Of a stretch of DNA of 17,191 bases, positions 1 through 6,658 are shown piece after piece (the first letter of the stretch is position 1; every line of letters starts with the position of its first letter). The position numbers and the translations under genes are program-made. Source of the DNA: Bacteroidota bacterium (GTDB lineage: Bacteria; Bacteroidota; Ignavibacteria; Tepidaquicellales; Tepidaquicellaceae); contig DOWN01000315.1 in NCBI GenBank assembly GCA_003519545.1, forward strand, positions 1-17,191, given 5' to 3'. The notes under the pieces are model-generated. The model had not been told where the DNA came from and did no database searches. It saw nothing but the letters and a program-made list of their open reading frames with translations.

Positions 1-530
1 CCTTCATAGAAGAATGATTGTTCGATACCTTTGAAGATGATTTCGCGATCGTTTATTTTATCAGTTAAATTGACTGAAAGTAAAGTTCTTAATTCCAAAT
101 CATTAAAAGGGCTTCTTTCCATTGCTTGCAGATAAATAGTTTTATCCACGTTTTGCCAATTAATAATTTTTTTTATTTTTGATTTTAATAATAAATTGAG
201 CCAGATTCTCATTGACCTTCCGTTACCATCCATAAAGGGGTGAGCGATATTCAGCTCTACATATTTAGAGATTATTTGGTCGAACGTGAAATCGGGCATT
301 TCATCAATTTTTTCTAATACTTCTTTAAGATATAATGCATTTGCAAAAGTAAAATCATCTTTAGAAATATTTTTCACTCTTATCTTCCCAGCGAAGTCAT
401 ACAGTCCATCAAATAAATATTTATGAATTTGTTGTAATCCTTTGAATGTTCCAATCTCAATTTTATTTATTTCTCTTGAATCAAATAACTCAATTGCTTT
501 TTCTAAACTTAATTTATCTATATTTAACAT
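1..530 (-). CDS. fic: Fic family protein adenylyltransferase, class III, partial at left edge
   Basis: Fic enzymes transfer AMP (or another nucleotide moiety) from a nucleotide to a hydroxyl side chain of a target protein. Reading from the ATG at 530, 176 codons are open to the window edge. The complete Fic motif HPFMDGNGR lies at residues 97-105, with catalytic His97, and is followed by SMRIW. Near the truncated end, residues 172-177 read SFFYEG. This fits the (S/T)xxxE(G/N) inhibitory helix, and its C-terminal position is the hallmark of class III Fic proteins such as NmFic, which are stand-alone proteins of about 190-200 residues. Only the last 15-25 residues are probably missing. It follows the minus-strand membrane-protein operon but is separated from it by a terminator. 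No antitoxin-like small gene is visible upstream, as expected when inhibition is in cis. Identification is confident; the target protein is unknown. Confidence 0.93.
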   Translation of the reverse strand, partial: MLNIDKLSLEKAIELFDSREINKIEIGTFKGLQQIHKYLFDGLYDFAGKIRVKNISKDDFTFANALYLKEVLEKIDEMPDFTFDQIISKYVELNIAHPFMDGNGRSMRIWLNLLLKSKIKKIINWQNVDKTIYLQAMERSPFNDLELRTLLSVNLTDKINDREIIFKGIEQSFFYE

Positions 531-584
531 ACATTAAAAATTGAAATTATAAAATTATGAAATGGAAAAATCAAAATAATAACA

Positions 585-608
585 CAAAAGGGGCTGATGC
601 CCCTTTTG
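585..608 (-). terminator. Rho-independent terminator of the minus-strand membrane operon
   Basis: A perfect 10-bp inverted repeat (585-594 with 599-608) encloses a TGAT loop. On the minus strand it is followed by a T-rich run (TTTTG, TTATTATTTTG). It lies 33 bp beyond the stop of the gene at 642-1097, separating that operon from fic. Confidence 0.8.
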
Positions 609-641
609 ATATATATAATAATATGAAATAAAGAAAATTTA

Positions 642-1097
642 TTATGACATTTTAATTTCGTTGCCGCTTGCTGATGGACCTTTATACTGTGCGTCACCGA
701 ATGCGAGCATTGGCAAGAAGATAATTGGAATCAAGAAAATACCGATACCCCAAACCATTTCTTTACCAAAAGATTTAGCAAGGTCAATAGAAACAATAAC
801 TAAAACGATAATATTAACGCAAGGAATCAAGAGTAAGATTACCCACCAGACAGGTCGTCCGATAATTTCCATAAGTTTGAACCAGTTATAAATCGGGATA
901 ATACCTTCCCAACCCGGTCTTCCTGCTTTGACAAAAATTTTCCAATAAGAAGCAAGAACAATTACGATAACGATGAGATAGAAAACTATAAGAACACCGC
1001 CTGCTAAAATCCCTGCGGGACCGGTATCATATTCGTAATCATCTCTTTGTAGGAATAGAAAATTGAGGTAACTCAAAATTAATAGGATTGTTTCCAT
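642..1097 (-). CDS. DUF5684-like integral membrane protein
   Basis: A 151-residue membrane protein. A hydrophobic N-terminus (residues 3-16) is followed by an acidic stretch (DDYEYDTGP) and three clear membrane segments at about 27-50, 83-104 and 115-133. Between the first two is the conserved-looking block WKIFVKAGRPGWEGIIPIYN (52-71), and the end has FGDAQYKGPS. This arrangement (KAG.PGW..IIPIYN, GRP.WW, FGD..Y.GP) matches a widespread family of small membrane proteins that I know as DUF5684; its molecular function is unknown. The ATG at 1097 lies inside the 114-bp direct repeat, whose upstream part supplies its leader. It is the last gene of a tight operon (37-bp gap to the small peptide gene) and is followed by the hairpin at 585-608. 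Family assignment is from memory of the motif. Confidence 0.8.
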   Translation of the reverse strand: METILLILSYLNFLFLQRDDYEYDTGPAGILAGGVLIVFYLIVIVIVLASYWKIFVKAGRPGWEGIIPIYNWFKLMEIIGRPVWWVILLLIPCVNIIVLVIVSIDLAKSFGKEMVWGIGIFLIPIIFLPMLAFGDAQYKGPSASGNEIKMS

Positions 1098-1204
1098 AAT
1101 GGTGATTTTATTGATTTAAATTAAAGAAATACTATTATCTAAAAATAGCTTTAATACTTCCCCAGGTGCTTCTGATTCCAGAAACGGAATGAATCACTGT
1201 GATA
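1091..1204. repeat. 114-bp perfect direct repeat, copy 1
   Basis: Identical base for base to 1703-1816 (offset 612). Read on the minus strand, it holds the last 22 codons plus stop of the 37-residue peptide gene, the 37-bp spacer, and the first bases (ATGGAAA) of the DUF5684-like gene. Confidence 0.97.
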
Positions 1205-1248
1205 ACTATTGTAAAAAATAATACAATTGAATTAATAAATTTATTCAT
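1135..1248 (-). CDS. 37-residue membrane peptide sharing the C-terminus of the upstream secreted protein
   Basis: A short gene starting with ATG at 1248 and ending with TAA at 1135-1137. The first 16 residues are MNKFINSIVLFFTIVI, a membrane anchor or signal-like segment. The remaining tail, from the TVIHSVSGI stretch to the final AIFR, is identical to the end of the FnIII-like protein at 1747-2154 because both lie in the 114-bp repeat. It begins 20 bp after the stop of the gene at 1269-1709 and ends 37 bp before the next ATG, so it sits in an operon-like position. It may be a genuine small membrane peptide, or a remnant made by the duplication that kept a start codon by chance. The unbroken frame, with a new hydrophobic start fused exactly to the old tail, favours the first option somewhat. 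Confidence 0.5.
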   Translation of the reverse strand: MNKFINSIVLFFTIVITVIHSVSGIRSTWGSIKAIFR

Positions 1249-1268
1249 ATTTATTAATTCTTATTACA

Positions 1269-1709
1269 TCAAAAACTATTAACAATTTTAGATTGAAGTT
1301 TAAGCAATTTATTATAGTTATTGATTTTCACCCAATATTTTATCATAAACACAATTCCACCTATAGTTGCTAATATTCCTATTATTGGAAACATTGTAAA
1401 ACAACATAATATACAATAACAAATCCCTACCGAATATCCTGGTTTTTGTTCATTAATTTTTATCCCTCTTTCTTGAAATTCTAATTTCAATGATTCAGAA
1501 ATTCTAATTACCATTATAAATTGCCATATTAATCCAAATAAAGGAGTTAAGGTAATCCACACTTCTCCAGGCGATATTTTTCTATTTTCAATTTGAACAT
1601 TTTTTAAGGTATCATAAAGGGTATTCAAAAAAAGAACAAAAATCGCTATTACAAAAACACAAATTATTATTAATATTTCATCTGGTAAACCATAACTTGC
1701 ATTTTCCAT
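1269..1709 (-). CDS. Small integral membrane protein, function unknown
   Basis: A 146-residue protein with hydrophobic segments at about 11-31, 50-68 and 93-124 (the last long enough for two short helices). A central block reads ISPGEVWITLTPLFGLIWQF (45-64), followed by MVIRISESLKLEF. Similar blocks occur in unnamed Bacteroidota membrane proteins, but I cannot give a family number with confidence. The segment around 97-104 is cysteine-rich (CYCILCC). The ATG at 1709 is inside the second copy of the 114-bp repeat, so this gene and the one at 642-1097 share the same leader and the same first codons (ATG GAA). The gene fills most of the 612-bp unit between the repeats, which suggests that it was inserted or duplicated together with the leader. 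Confidence 0.72.
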   Translation of the reverse strand: MENASYGLPDEILIIICVFVIAIFVLFLNTLYDTLKNVQIENRKISPGEVWITLTPLFGLIWQFIMVIRISESLKLEFQERGIKINEQKPGYSVGICYCILCCFTMFPIIGILATIGGIVFMIKYWVKINNYNKLLKLQSKIVNSF

Positions 1710-1816
1710 AATGGTGATTTTATTGATTTAAATTAAAGAAATACTATTATCTAAAAATAGCTTTAATACTTCCCCAGGTGCTTCTGATTCCAGAAACGGA
1801 ATGAATCACTGTGATA
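1703..1816. repeat. 114-bp perfect direct repeat, copy 2
   Basis: Identical to 1091-1204. On the minus strand it holds the last 22 codons plus stop of the FnIII-like gene, the 37-bp spacer, and the start of the membrane protein at 1269-1709. The exact identity, including non-coding bases, indicates a recent event or active gene conversion. Confidence 0.97.
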
Positions 1817-2154
1817 TTACCGCTGTATGAAGCCGAACCGTTAGATTCAATATATTTTAACCGGTAATAATAAACACCACTTCTTAAATTTTGGAAATCA
1901 ACAGAATTGTCTTGGTAAGAATAATAAGAATTGTTGCCGTTGGCATTGAAAGATTGAATGAACAGGAAGTTTTCAGTGTTGTTAGCACTTCTTTCGAGTT
2001 CAAATCTTTGGACGCCGTTTTCGTTTGAGGTTTTCCATTCAACGAAAATGCCTTCAGAATTTGTTCGTGCGGTGAAATATTGCAAAGATGCACCTGCATA
2101 AATTAATCCTGAAATGAATAGAAATGTTATTGTAGTGAGTAGAAATTTCTTCAT
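1747..2154 (-). CDS. Secreted fibronectin-III-like domain protein
   Basis: A 135-residue exported protein. The start chosen is the ATG at 2154, giving a clean signal peptide (MKKFLLTTITFLFISGLIYA) with an AAAAGGA ribosome site 2-8 bases upstream; a longer TTG start at 2181 would add nine polar residues and is rejected. The mature part is one beta-sandwich with the pattern FTARTNSEGIFVEWKTSNE, then FELERS, SYQD and YYYRLKY. This is typical of FnIII-like domains next to sorting signals in type IX-secreted proteins of the Bacteroidota. No type IX C-terminal domain follows; the end is a short basic tail (SVSGIRSTWGSIKAIFR). That tail lies in the 114-bp repeat and is shared with the 37-residue peptide. 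It is the first gene of the minus-strand operon. Function is unknown beyond export. Confidence 0.78.
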   Translation of the reverse strand: MKKFLLTTITFLFISGLIYAGASLQYFTARTNSEGIFVEWKTSNENGVQRFELERSANNTENFLFIQSFNANGNNSYYSYQDNSVDFQNLRSGVYYYRLKYIESNGSASYSGNITVIHSVSGIRSTWGSIKAIFR

Positions 2155-2181
2155 TAAATCCTTTTTACCTCTTGACTGCAA

Positions 2182-2208
2182 TTTATATTCAAAAATTTAA
2201 AATTTCAA
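2182..2208 (-). promoter_or_regulatory. Possible promoter of the minus-strand operon
   Basis: Minus-strand TTGAAA (2203-2208) and TATAAA (2182-2187) are separated by 15 bp, shorter than the ideal 17. They lie just upstream of the FnIII-like gene. This is weak evidence in AT-rich DNA. Confidence 0.3.
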
Positions 2209-2263
2209 GTGTAAATTTATAAAATAATTTGGGGGGAGTCGCATAGGTCAAATTGGATTAAAA

Positions 2264-2328
2264 GACTTCACTACGAATCCGCAGGAGCAGACAGGTTTAC
2301 ACGAATTTGGCTAATTACACAAATGAGG
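2264..2328. repeat. Intergenic repeat family B, copy 1
   Basis: Begins GACTTCACTACGAATCC and ends TTACACAAATGAGG. It matches 2389-2454 with small gaps and substitutions (for example GACAGGTTTACACGAATTT versus GACAGGTTAACACGAATTTT). Confidence 0.85.
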
Positions 2329-2362
2329 AATGATTAAGTCAAGGGCATAAGATTGCTGATCT

Positions 2363-2379
2363 AGCCCGCAATGACAATT
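2363..2379. repeat. 17-bp repeat, copy 1
   Basis: AGCCCGCAATGACAATT is identical to 2672-2688. It precedes a different repeat unit in each place. Confidence 0.8.
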
Positions 2380-2388
2380 AGAATTGGA

Positions 2389-2454
2389 GACTTCACTACG
2401 AATCCCAAAGGAGCGGGACAGGTTAACACGAATTTTGGAATTGCACAAATGAGG
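2389..2454. repeat. Intergenic repeat family B, copy 2
   Basis: Second copy of the unit at 2264-2328, with the same 17-base opening. It contains GGAGCGGGACAGGTTAACAC, which resembles the degenerate stretch at about 6880-6900. Confidence 0.85.
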
Positions 2455-2502
2455 GTGAGAGTTAAATTCTAAATTTGGGAAATTATATAATCTGTAATTT
2501 TT

Positions 2503-2532
2503 CGCAGGAGTCCTCTGCGAGAGACTCCTGCG
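2503..2532. repeat. Palindromic intergenic hairpin, copy 1
   Basis: CGCAGGAGT-C-CTCT, loop GCG, AGAGACTCCTGCG forms a 13-bp stem with a single bulged C. The copy at 2712-2741 has the identical stem and bulge with loop TCG. Confidence 0.88.
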
Positions 2533-2580
2533 GGAGGGTGAGCTCCTTCACGATCAGAAGGATTTAATTAGTATGAGTAA

Positions 2581-2633
2581 CCTGAAAGGAGATCCTTCGG
2601 TCGCGAGCTCCCTCAGGATGACATATGGTGATA
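2581..2633. repeat. Intergenic repeat family C, copy 1
   Basis: Carries GATCCTTCGGT, then CTCCCTCAGGATGACAT. It matches 2753-2808 at most positions. The ends CCTGA (2581-2585) and TCAGG (2613-2617) can pair, so the unit may fold. Confidence 0.85.
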
Positions 2634-2671
2634 TCCCTTACTTAGTCCTTTCGACAAGTCTTGATAATTTA

Positions 2672-2688
2672 AGCCCGCAATGACAATT
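2672..2688. repeat. 17-bp repeat, copy 2
   Basis: Identical to 2363-2379. It lies 23 bp before the second hairpin copy. Confidence 0.8.
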
Positions 2689-2711
2689 GGATGCGAAAAG
2701 ATATAATGTAT

Positions 2712-2741
2712 CGCAGGAGTCCTCTTCGAGAGACTCCTGCG
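2712..2741. repeat. Palindromic intergenic hairpin, copy 2
   Basis: Same stem and bulged C as 2503-2532; only the loop base changes (TCG for GCG), so the fold is kept. Confidence 0.88.
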
Positions 2742-2752
2742 GGAGAGTATTA

Positions 2753-2808
2753 AGCTGAAAGAAGATCCTTCGGTTGCAAGCTCCCTCAGGATGACATTTG
2801 GTGTTATA
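2753..2808. repeat. Intergenic repeat family C, copy 2
   Basis: Second copy of the unit at 2581-2633, with GATCCTTCGGTTGCAAGCTC followed by CCTCAGGATGACATTTGGTG. In both places the C unit follows the palindromic hairpin, so hairpin plus C may form one composite element. Confidence 0.85.
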
Positions 2809-3036
2809 CTCCCCCTAAATCCTCCCAACAGATCGGGACAAGCTCCTCCAAAGGGGGACTTAAAACAACTACTTCTTATGGCGAATTGGGACAAGATTCT
2901 CTGAAGGGGAACTTTGTTCTCTCTTCACATTTACCAGATTAATTGTGGTATTGAATTATATATCAAGTATTTTTAATAAATTTATTTTTTGATTTTATTA
3001 AATAATTTTGAATATTAGCAAATCTATTTATCTTAT

Positions 3037-3945
3037 ATAATCAAACATAAAAATTTTTATATTGGGATTGATTCGGGTGGGACTAAGTGTGAATTTATGA
3101 TCGCCGATGAAGATTTGAATGTTTTATTTTATAAAAAATTTAAATCTATTCATTACTCTGTGGTTGGGGCGGAAAAAATTTCTGATGAGTTTTCTACTCT
3201 GATTAAAAAAAATCTCAAACTAAAAAAATTAGATTTAAAAAATTGCGGTGGGATATGCATTGGTCTTGCAGGGGCGAGAGAGGATAACGACAGAAAAATT
3301 CTTTATAATAAGTTTTCAAAAAAATTAAGTTTTAAAAAAATAAGAATTGAAACTGATACGATGACAGGGCTTTATGGGGCTATTGGTGCCGGAAACGGTG
3401 TGATTTTGATTTCCGGAACGGGATCGGTTCTATTCGGAAAATACGGCAAGAATTTTTTTAGAGTCGGTGGCTGGGGCAGAATTCTTGGTGATGAAGGAAG
3501 TGGTTTCTGGATTGGAAGAATGGGACTTAACCTTGCTGTGAAGGAATACGATCTGATGAAAAAAAGTAAATCGGAACTAACAAAACGGCTTAAGAAGGAA
3601 TTTAATCTTGATGATAAAAATATTCTTGAGGAAGTTTTTCATAAAAATTTTCCTGTTCAACATATTGCTCCGCTTGTGATTGAACTTTCAAAAAAGGACA
3701 AGCATTGTAAAAAAATTATTGATGATGCAGTGGATGCTCTTTATGGGCTTGTGGCAACGTTTGTGAAAATTTCTAAACTTAAAACTAAAACTGAACTTGC
3801 TTTTATAGGCAGTATAATAGAAAGCAAGAATATACTGTCTGACAGATTAAAAACTAAAATCAAAAAGAATTTTAAAAATATAAAATTAATTACAAAAAGA
3901 AATATACCGGTTTACGGTGCAATATTACTGGCAAAAGAGTTATGA
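3037..3945 (+). CDS. BadF/NagK-type N-acetylhexosamine kinase with non-standard start
   Basis: An actin-fold (ASKHA) sugar kinase of the BadF/BadG/NagK family, probably phosphorylating GlcNAc or a related amino sugar with ATP. The phosphate-1 motif IGIDSGGTK is encoded at 3061-3087, and the frame is open back to a TAG at 3016. The first ATG (3097) lies after this motif, and using it would remove the ATP-binding loop. No in-frame ATG, GTG or TTG exists in 3019-3096. I set the start at ATA (3037) because the segment IKHKNFYIGIDSGGTK resembles normal family N-termini; ATC (3040) and ATT (3061) are alternatives. A TATAAT at 3036-3041 could be a -10 box, which would favour ATT. Further family motifs are ISGTGSVLFGKYG and RVGGWGRILGDEGSGFWIG. 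The length (about 300 residues) is normal. It overlaps guaA by 4 bp (ATGA) and shares its operon with a NagZ-like hydrolase. Confidence 0.82.
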   Translation: MIKHKNFYIGIDSGGTKCEFMIADEDLNVLFYKKFKSIHYSVVGAEKISDEFSTLIKKNLKLKKLDLKNCGGICIGLAGAREDNDRKILYNKFSKKLSFKKIRIETDTMTGLYGAIGAGNGVILISGTGSVLFGKYGKNFFRVGGWGRILGDEGSGFWIGRMGLNLAVKEYDLMKKSKSELTKRLKKEFNLDDKNILEEVFHKNFPVQHIAPLVIELSKKDKHCKKIIDDAVDALYGLVATFVKISKLKTKTELAFIGSIIESKNILSDRLKTKIKKNFKNIKLITKRNIPVYGAILLAKEL

Positions 3946-5507
3946 ATAAAACGGATTTAATTTTAATATATGATTTCGGATCTCAGTTCACTCAACTGAT
4001 AGCGAGGAGACTGAGAGAATTATTTATTTACTGTGAGATAATTCCTTTTAATACTGATCTTGAAAAATATCTGAAGGATAAAACGGAATTTAATTTAAAA
4101 GGGGTGATACTTTCGGGAGGACCTTCAAGTGTGCTTGATAAATCTGCTCCGAAATTTTCAGATAAGAATTTTTTAGCAATAAAAAATTTAGATATACCGA
4201 TATTAGGAATTTGTTACGGGTTGCAATTACTTGTTTATAATAATGGCGGGAAGATTCATAAATCAAAACACAGAGAATACGGACATACGAATATTAAAAA
4301 AATAAGCAAATCAGTTTTACTGAAAAACTCAAAGAATGAATTTATAGTCTGGATGAGCCATGGGGATTCAATTGATAAAATGCCGAAGGATTTTAAAATT
4401 ACTTCAAAAAGTAAAAACGGGATAGTGAGCAGTTTTGACTGTGAGAGCAAAAAACTTTACGGGTTGCAGTTTCATCCGGAGGTGGCACATACTGAAGGCG
4501 GAACTGAAATTTTAAAAAACTTTGCCGTAAATATTTGCAAAGTGAAAAATTTTTTCAAACCTTCTTCTTTTATAAATTCAAAAGTTCAGGAAATAAAAAA
4601 ACTTACGGGAAATGATAAGGTTTTATGTGCCTTGAGCGGTGGAGTAGATTCTTCAGTGGCGGCTATACTTGTACATAAAGCAATTGGCAAAAGGTTAATC
4701 TGTATGCATATTGATAACGGACTTATGAGAAAAGATGAGAGCAAAAAAATAGTTGAGTTGTTTAAAAAACATTATAAGATAAATTTAATTTTTAAAGATG
4801 CTTCGCAATTATTTCTCAATAGACTGAAAGGTGTTACCGATCCCGAGAAGAAAAGAAAAATTATCGGAAATACATTTATAGAAGTGTTTGAAAACGAGAC
4901 AAAAAAACTTAAAAATGTGAAGTGGTTGGTTCAGGGAACTCTTTATCCTGATGTGATTGAGTCGGTATCTTTTAAAGGACCTTCAGCAACGATAAAGACA
5001 CATCATAATGTAGGCGGGCTTCCTGAAAAAATGAAGTTTAAACTTATAGAACCGTTCAGAGAATTATTCAAAGATGAAGTGAGAGTGATTGGGAAAAAAT
5101 TAGGGTTGAACGATAGCTTCATAAGCAGGCATCCATTTCCGGGACCGGGACTTGCGATTAGAGTGATTTCAGATGTATCGAAAAACAAACTTGATATATT
5201 GAGAGAAGTGGATGAAATATATATCAATGAAATTAAATCAGCGGGTTTATATAATGAGATTTGGCAAGCGTTTTCGGTATTGCTTCCGATTCAAACTGTA
5301 GGTGTTATGGGAGATGAGAGAAGTTATGAAAACGTAGTTGCGTTGAGGGCGGTGACCTCTAAAGATGGAATGACAGCAGATTTTTATAATTTTGAAAAAG
5401 AATTTTTTACAACAGTTTCGAATAAGATTATAAATAAAGTTAAAGGAGTGAACAGGGTGGTTTATGATATATCATCCAAACCTCCTGCAACTATTGAATG
5501 GGAATAA
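3942..5507 (+). CDS. guaA: GMP synthase (glutamine-hydrolysing)
   Basis: Converts XMP to GMP using ATP and ammonia from glutamine, the last step of guanine nucleotide synthesis, in the cytoplasm. The 521 residues are the usual length. The N-terminal class I glutamine amidotransferase domain (about 1-200) has the nucleophile Cys91 in GICYGLQ and the partners His178 and Glu180 in QFHPEVAHT. The ATP-pyrophosphatase domain has the P-loop SGGVDSS (232-238). The dimerisation domain ends with the conserved KPPATIEWE. All catalytic residues are present. It starts within the stop of the kinase gene (ATGA overlap) and its stop overlaps or abuts the start of the hydrolase gene, so the three are very likely translated from one message. 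No guaB or purine regulator is adjacent. Confidence 0.98.
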   Translation: MNKTDLILIYDFGSQFTQLIARRLRELFIYCEIIPFNTDLEKYLKDKTEFNLKGVILSGGPSSVLDKSAPKFSDKNFLAIKNLDIPILGICYGLQLLVYNNGGKIHKSKHREYGHTNIKKISKSVLLKNSKNEFIVWMSHGDSIDKMPKDFKITSKSKNGIVSSFDCESKKLYGLQFHPEVAHTEGGTEILKNFAVNICKVKNFFKPSSFINSKVQEIKKLTGNDKVLCALSGGVDSSVAAILVHKAIGKRLICMHIDNGLMRKDESKKIVELFKKHYKINLIFKDASQLFLNRLKGVTDPEKKRKIIGNTFIEVFENETKKLKNVKWLVQGTLYPDVIESVSFKGPSATIKTHHNVGGLPEKMKFKLIEPFRELFKDEVRVIGKKLGLNDSFISRHPFPGPGLAIRVISDVSKNKLDILREVDEIYINEIKSAGLYNEIWQAFSVLLPIQTVGVMGDERSYENVVALRAVTSKDGMTADFYNFEKEFFTTVSNKIINKVKGVNRVVYDISSKPPATIEWE

Positions 5508-5518
5508 AAATTTTAAAT

Positions 5519-6658
5519 ATGAAAATAATTTTATCATTAATATTAATTTCGGTTTTATACTGCGGGAGAGAGACGGAAGAATACTTTACAGAGGCAATAA
5601 AAATTCCTGAAAGAAATGAAAATAAAAATTTTACATTAAATGATTTCTATTCTGAAAATAAGAATATTGATGCAATAGTTGAAAGAGAATTTAATCTGTT
5701 AAGTGATCACGAGAGAGTCGGACAGATGTTAGTTCCCGCTGCGGGAGTTTACGGAAAGTCAGAAGCGGAGATTAATAAATTGATAGAGCGTGGAAGTATA
5801 GGCGGAGTGTTGCTTTTAAAAGGAGACAAGGATGAGTTTATGGGATATGTGAACAGATTTGACGAGATATCAGTCGTAAATAATAAATTACCTTTGATTT
5901 TTTCAGCAGATGCAGAACCGAGTTTGATAAATAAAAAAATATCAGGACTGCCGGAAATTCAACCGACTAATTCTTTAAAAACAAATGATGAAGTAAAGCA
6001 ATCCGCAGATGAGATTTCGAGAATATTATTACAGATGGGCATAAGTCAAAACTATGCACCGGTGGTTGATTTAGGAATTAATAAAGCAATAATCGGTAAC
6101 CGTTCATTTGGCAATGATTCGGAATCAATAATAACACTTGCGAGTGAATTTATAAAAACATCACAAGATATTGGAATTATAGCAACAGTAAAACACTTCC
6201 CTGGACATGGAAAAGTAAAAGGTGATTCACATAAAAACGTTGTATATATAGATGGAGAGATGGATGAGATTAGGATTTATGAAAGTTTGATTAAGAGCGG
6301 AGTGATTTCGATTATGGTTGGACATATTGCAATTAAAAATAATAAAAATTACAATACTTCCGGAGTGCCCGCAACACTTTCATATAATATAATAACAGAG
6401 TTATTAAAAGAGGAAATGGGATTTAAAGGATTGGTTGTGACAGATGCGATGAATATGGGTGCGGTATCGAAAATTAAATCGGCTTCGTTTAAAGCGATAG
6501 AAGCCGGATGTGATATGATTTTAATGCCTGATAATGAGGAGAAGATTATAAGTTCAGTATTGGCAAGAATGGAAAAAGATGCGGAGTTCAAGGAGAGGAT
6601 ATATGATTCATGTAAAAAGATAATAAGGGCAAAGGTGTGTTTGGGGTTGATTCAATAA
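5519..6658 (+). CDS. Glycoside hydrolase family 3, NagZ-like beta-N-acetylhexosaminidase, exported
   Basis: Hydrolyses terminal beta-N-acetylhexosamine residues, in this family typically GlcNAc from muropeptides or chito-oligosaccharides. I favour the ATG at 5519 because it gives a compact signal sequence (MKIILSLILISVLYC); an in-frame ATG at 5498 would add seven residues and overlap guaA by 10 bp. The signal ends in LYC-G, an imperfect lipobox, so lipidation is possible but not certain. Numbering from 5498, the family marks are KHFPGHG (232-238), then GDSH with Asp243 and His245, the Asp-His general acid/base pair typical of NagZ, and the nucleophile Asp316 in VVTDAMNMGAV. Only the catalytic TIM-barrel domain is present, with no C-terminal GH3 domain, as in NagZ. 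Export contrasts with the cytoplasmic NagZ of Escherichia coli. Next to an amino-sugar kinase it suggests cell-wall or chitin amino-sugar salvage. Confidence 0.88.
   Translation: MKIILSLILISVLYCGRETEEYFTEAIKIPERNENKNFTLNDFYSENKNIDAIVEREFNLLSDHERVGQMLVPAAGVYGKSEAEINKLIERGSIGGVLLLKGDKDEFMGYVNRFDEISVVNNKLPLIFSADAEPSLINKKISGLPEIQPTNSLKTNDEVKQSADEISRILLQMGISQNYAPVVDLGINKAIIGNRSFGNDSESIITLASEFIKTSQDIGIIATVKHFPGHGKVKGDSHKNVVYIDGEMDEIRIYESLIKSGVISIMVGHIAIKNNKNYNTSGVPATLSYNIITELLKEEMGFKGLVVTDAMNMGAVSKIKSASFKAIEAGCDMILMPDNEEKIISSVLARMEKDAEFKERIYDSCKKIIRAKVCLGLIQ

Larger units (their letters stand above)
2222..2940. repeat. Gene-free mosaic of short intergenic repeats
   Basis: No credible gene lies between 2155 and 3036. 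The stretch contains at least four repeated units, each present twice: a 'cacgaatcc' unit, a 17-bp unit, a palindromic 'cgcaggagt' hairpin, and a 'gatccttcgg...ctccctcaggatgac' unit. After these comes C- and G-rich filler (ccccctaaatcctccc ... aaagggggac, about 2811-2860). Base composition is clearly richer in G+C than the neighbouring genes. The only long open frame (2613-2894, minus) is built from the repeats and is not a gene. Confidence 0.85.

Noticed and set aside
2155..2181. TTG start at 2181 for the FnIII-like protein
   Set aside because: It would put nine polar residues before a complete signal peptide that starts at the ATG at 2154 with a good ribosome site.
2613..2894. 93-residue minus-strand open frame
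   Set aside because: It is made of intergenic repeat units and has no domain, no ribosome site and a composition unlike the real genes.
2222..2940. CRISPR array
   Set aside because: Repeats are of several kinds, two copies each, unevenly spaced, and no cas gene is nearby.
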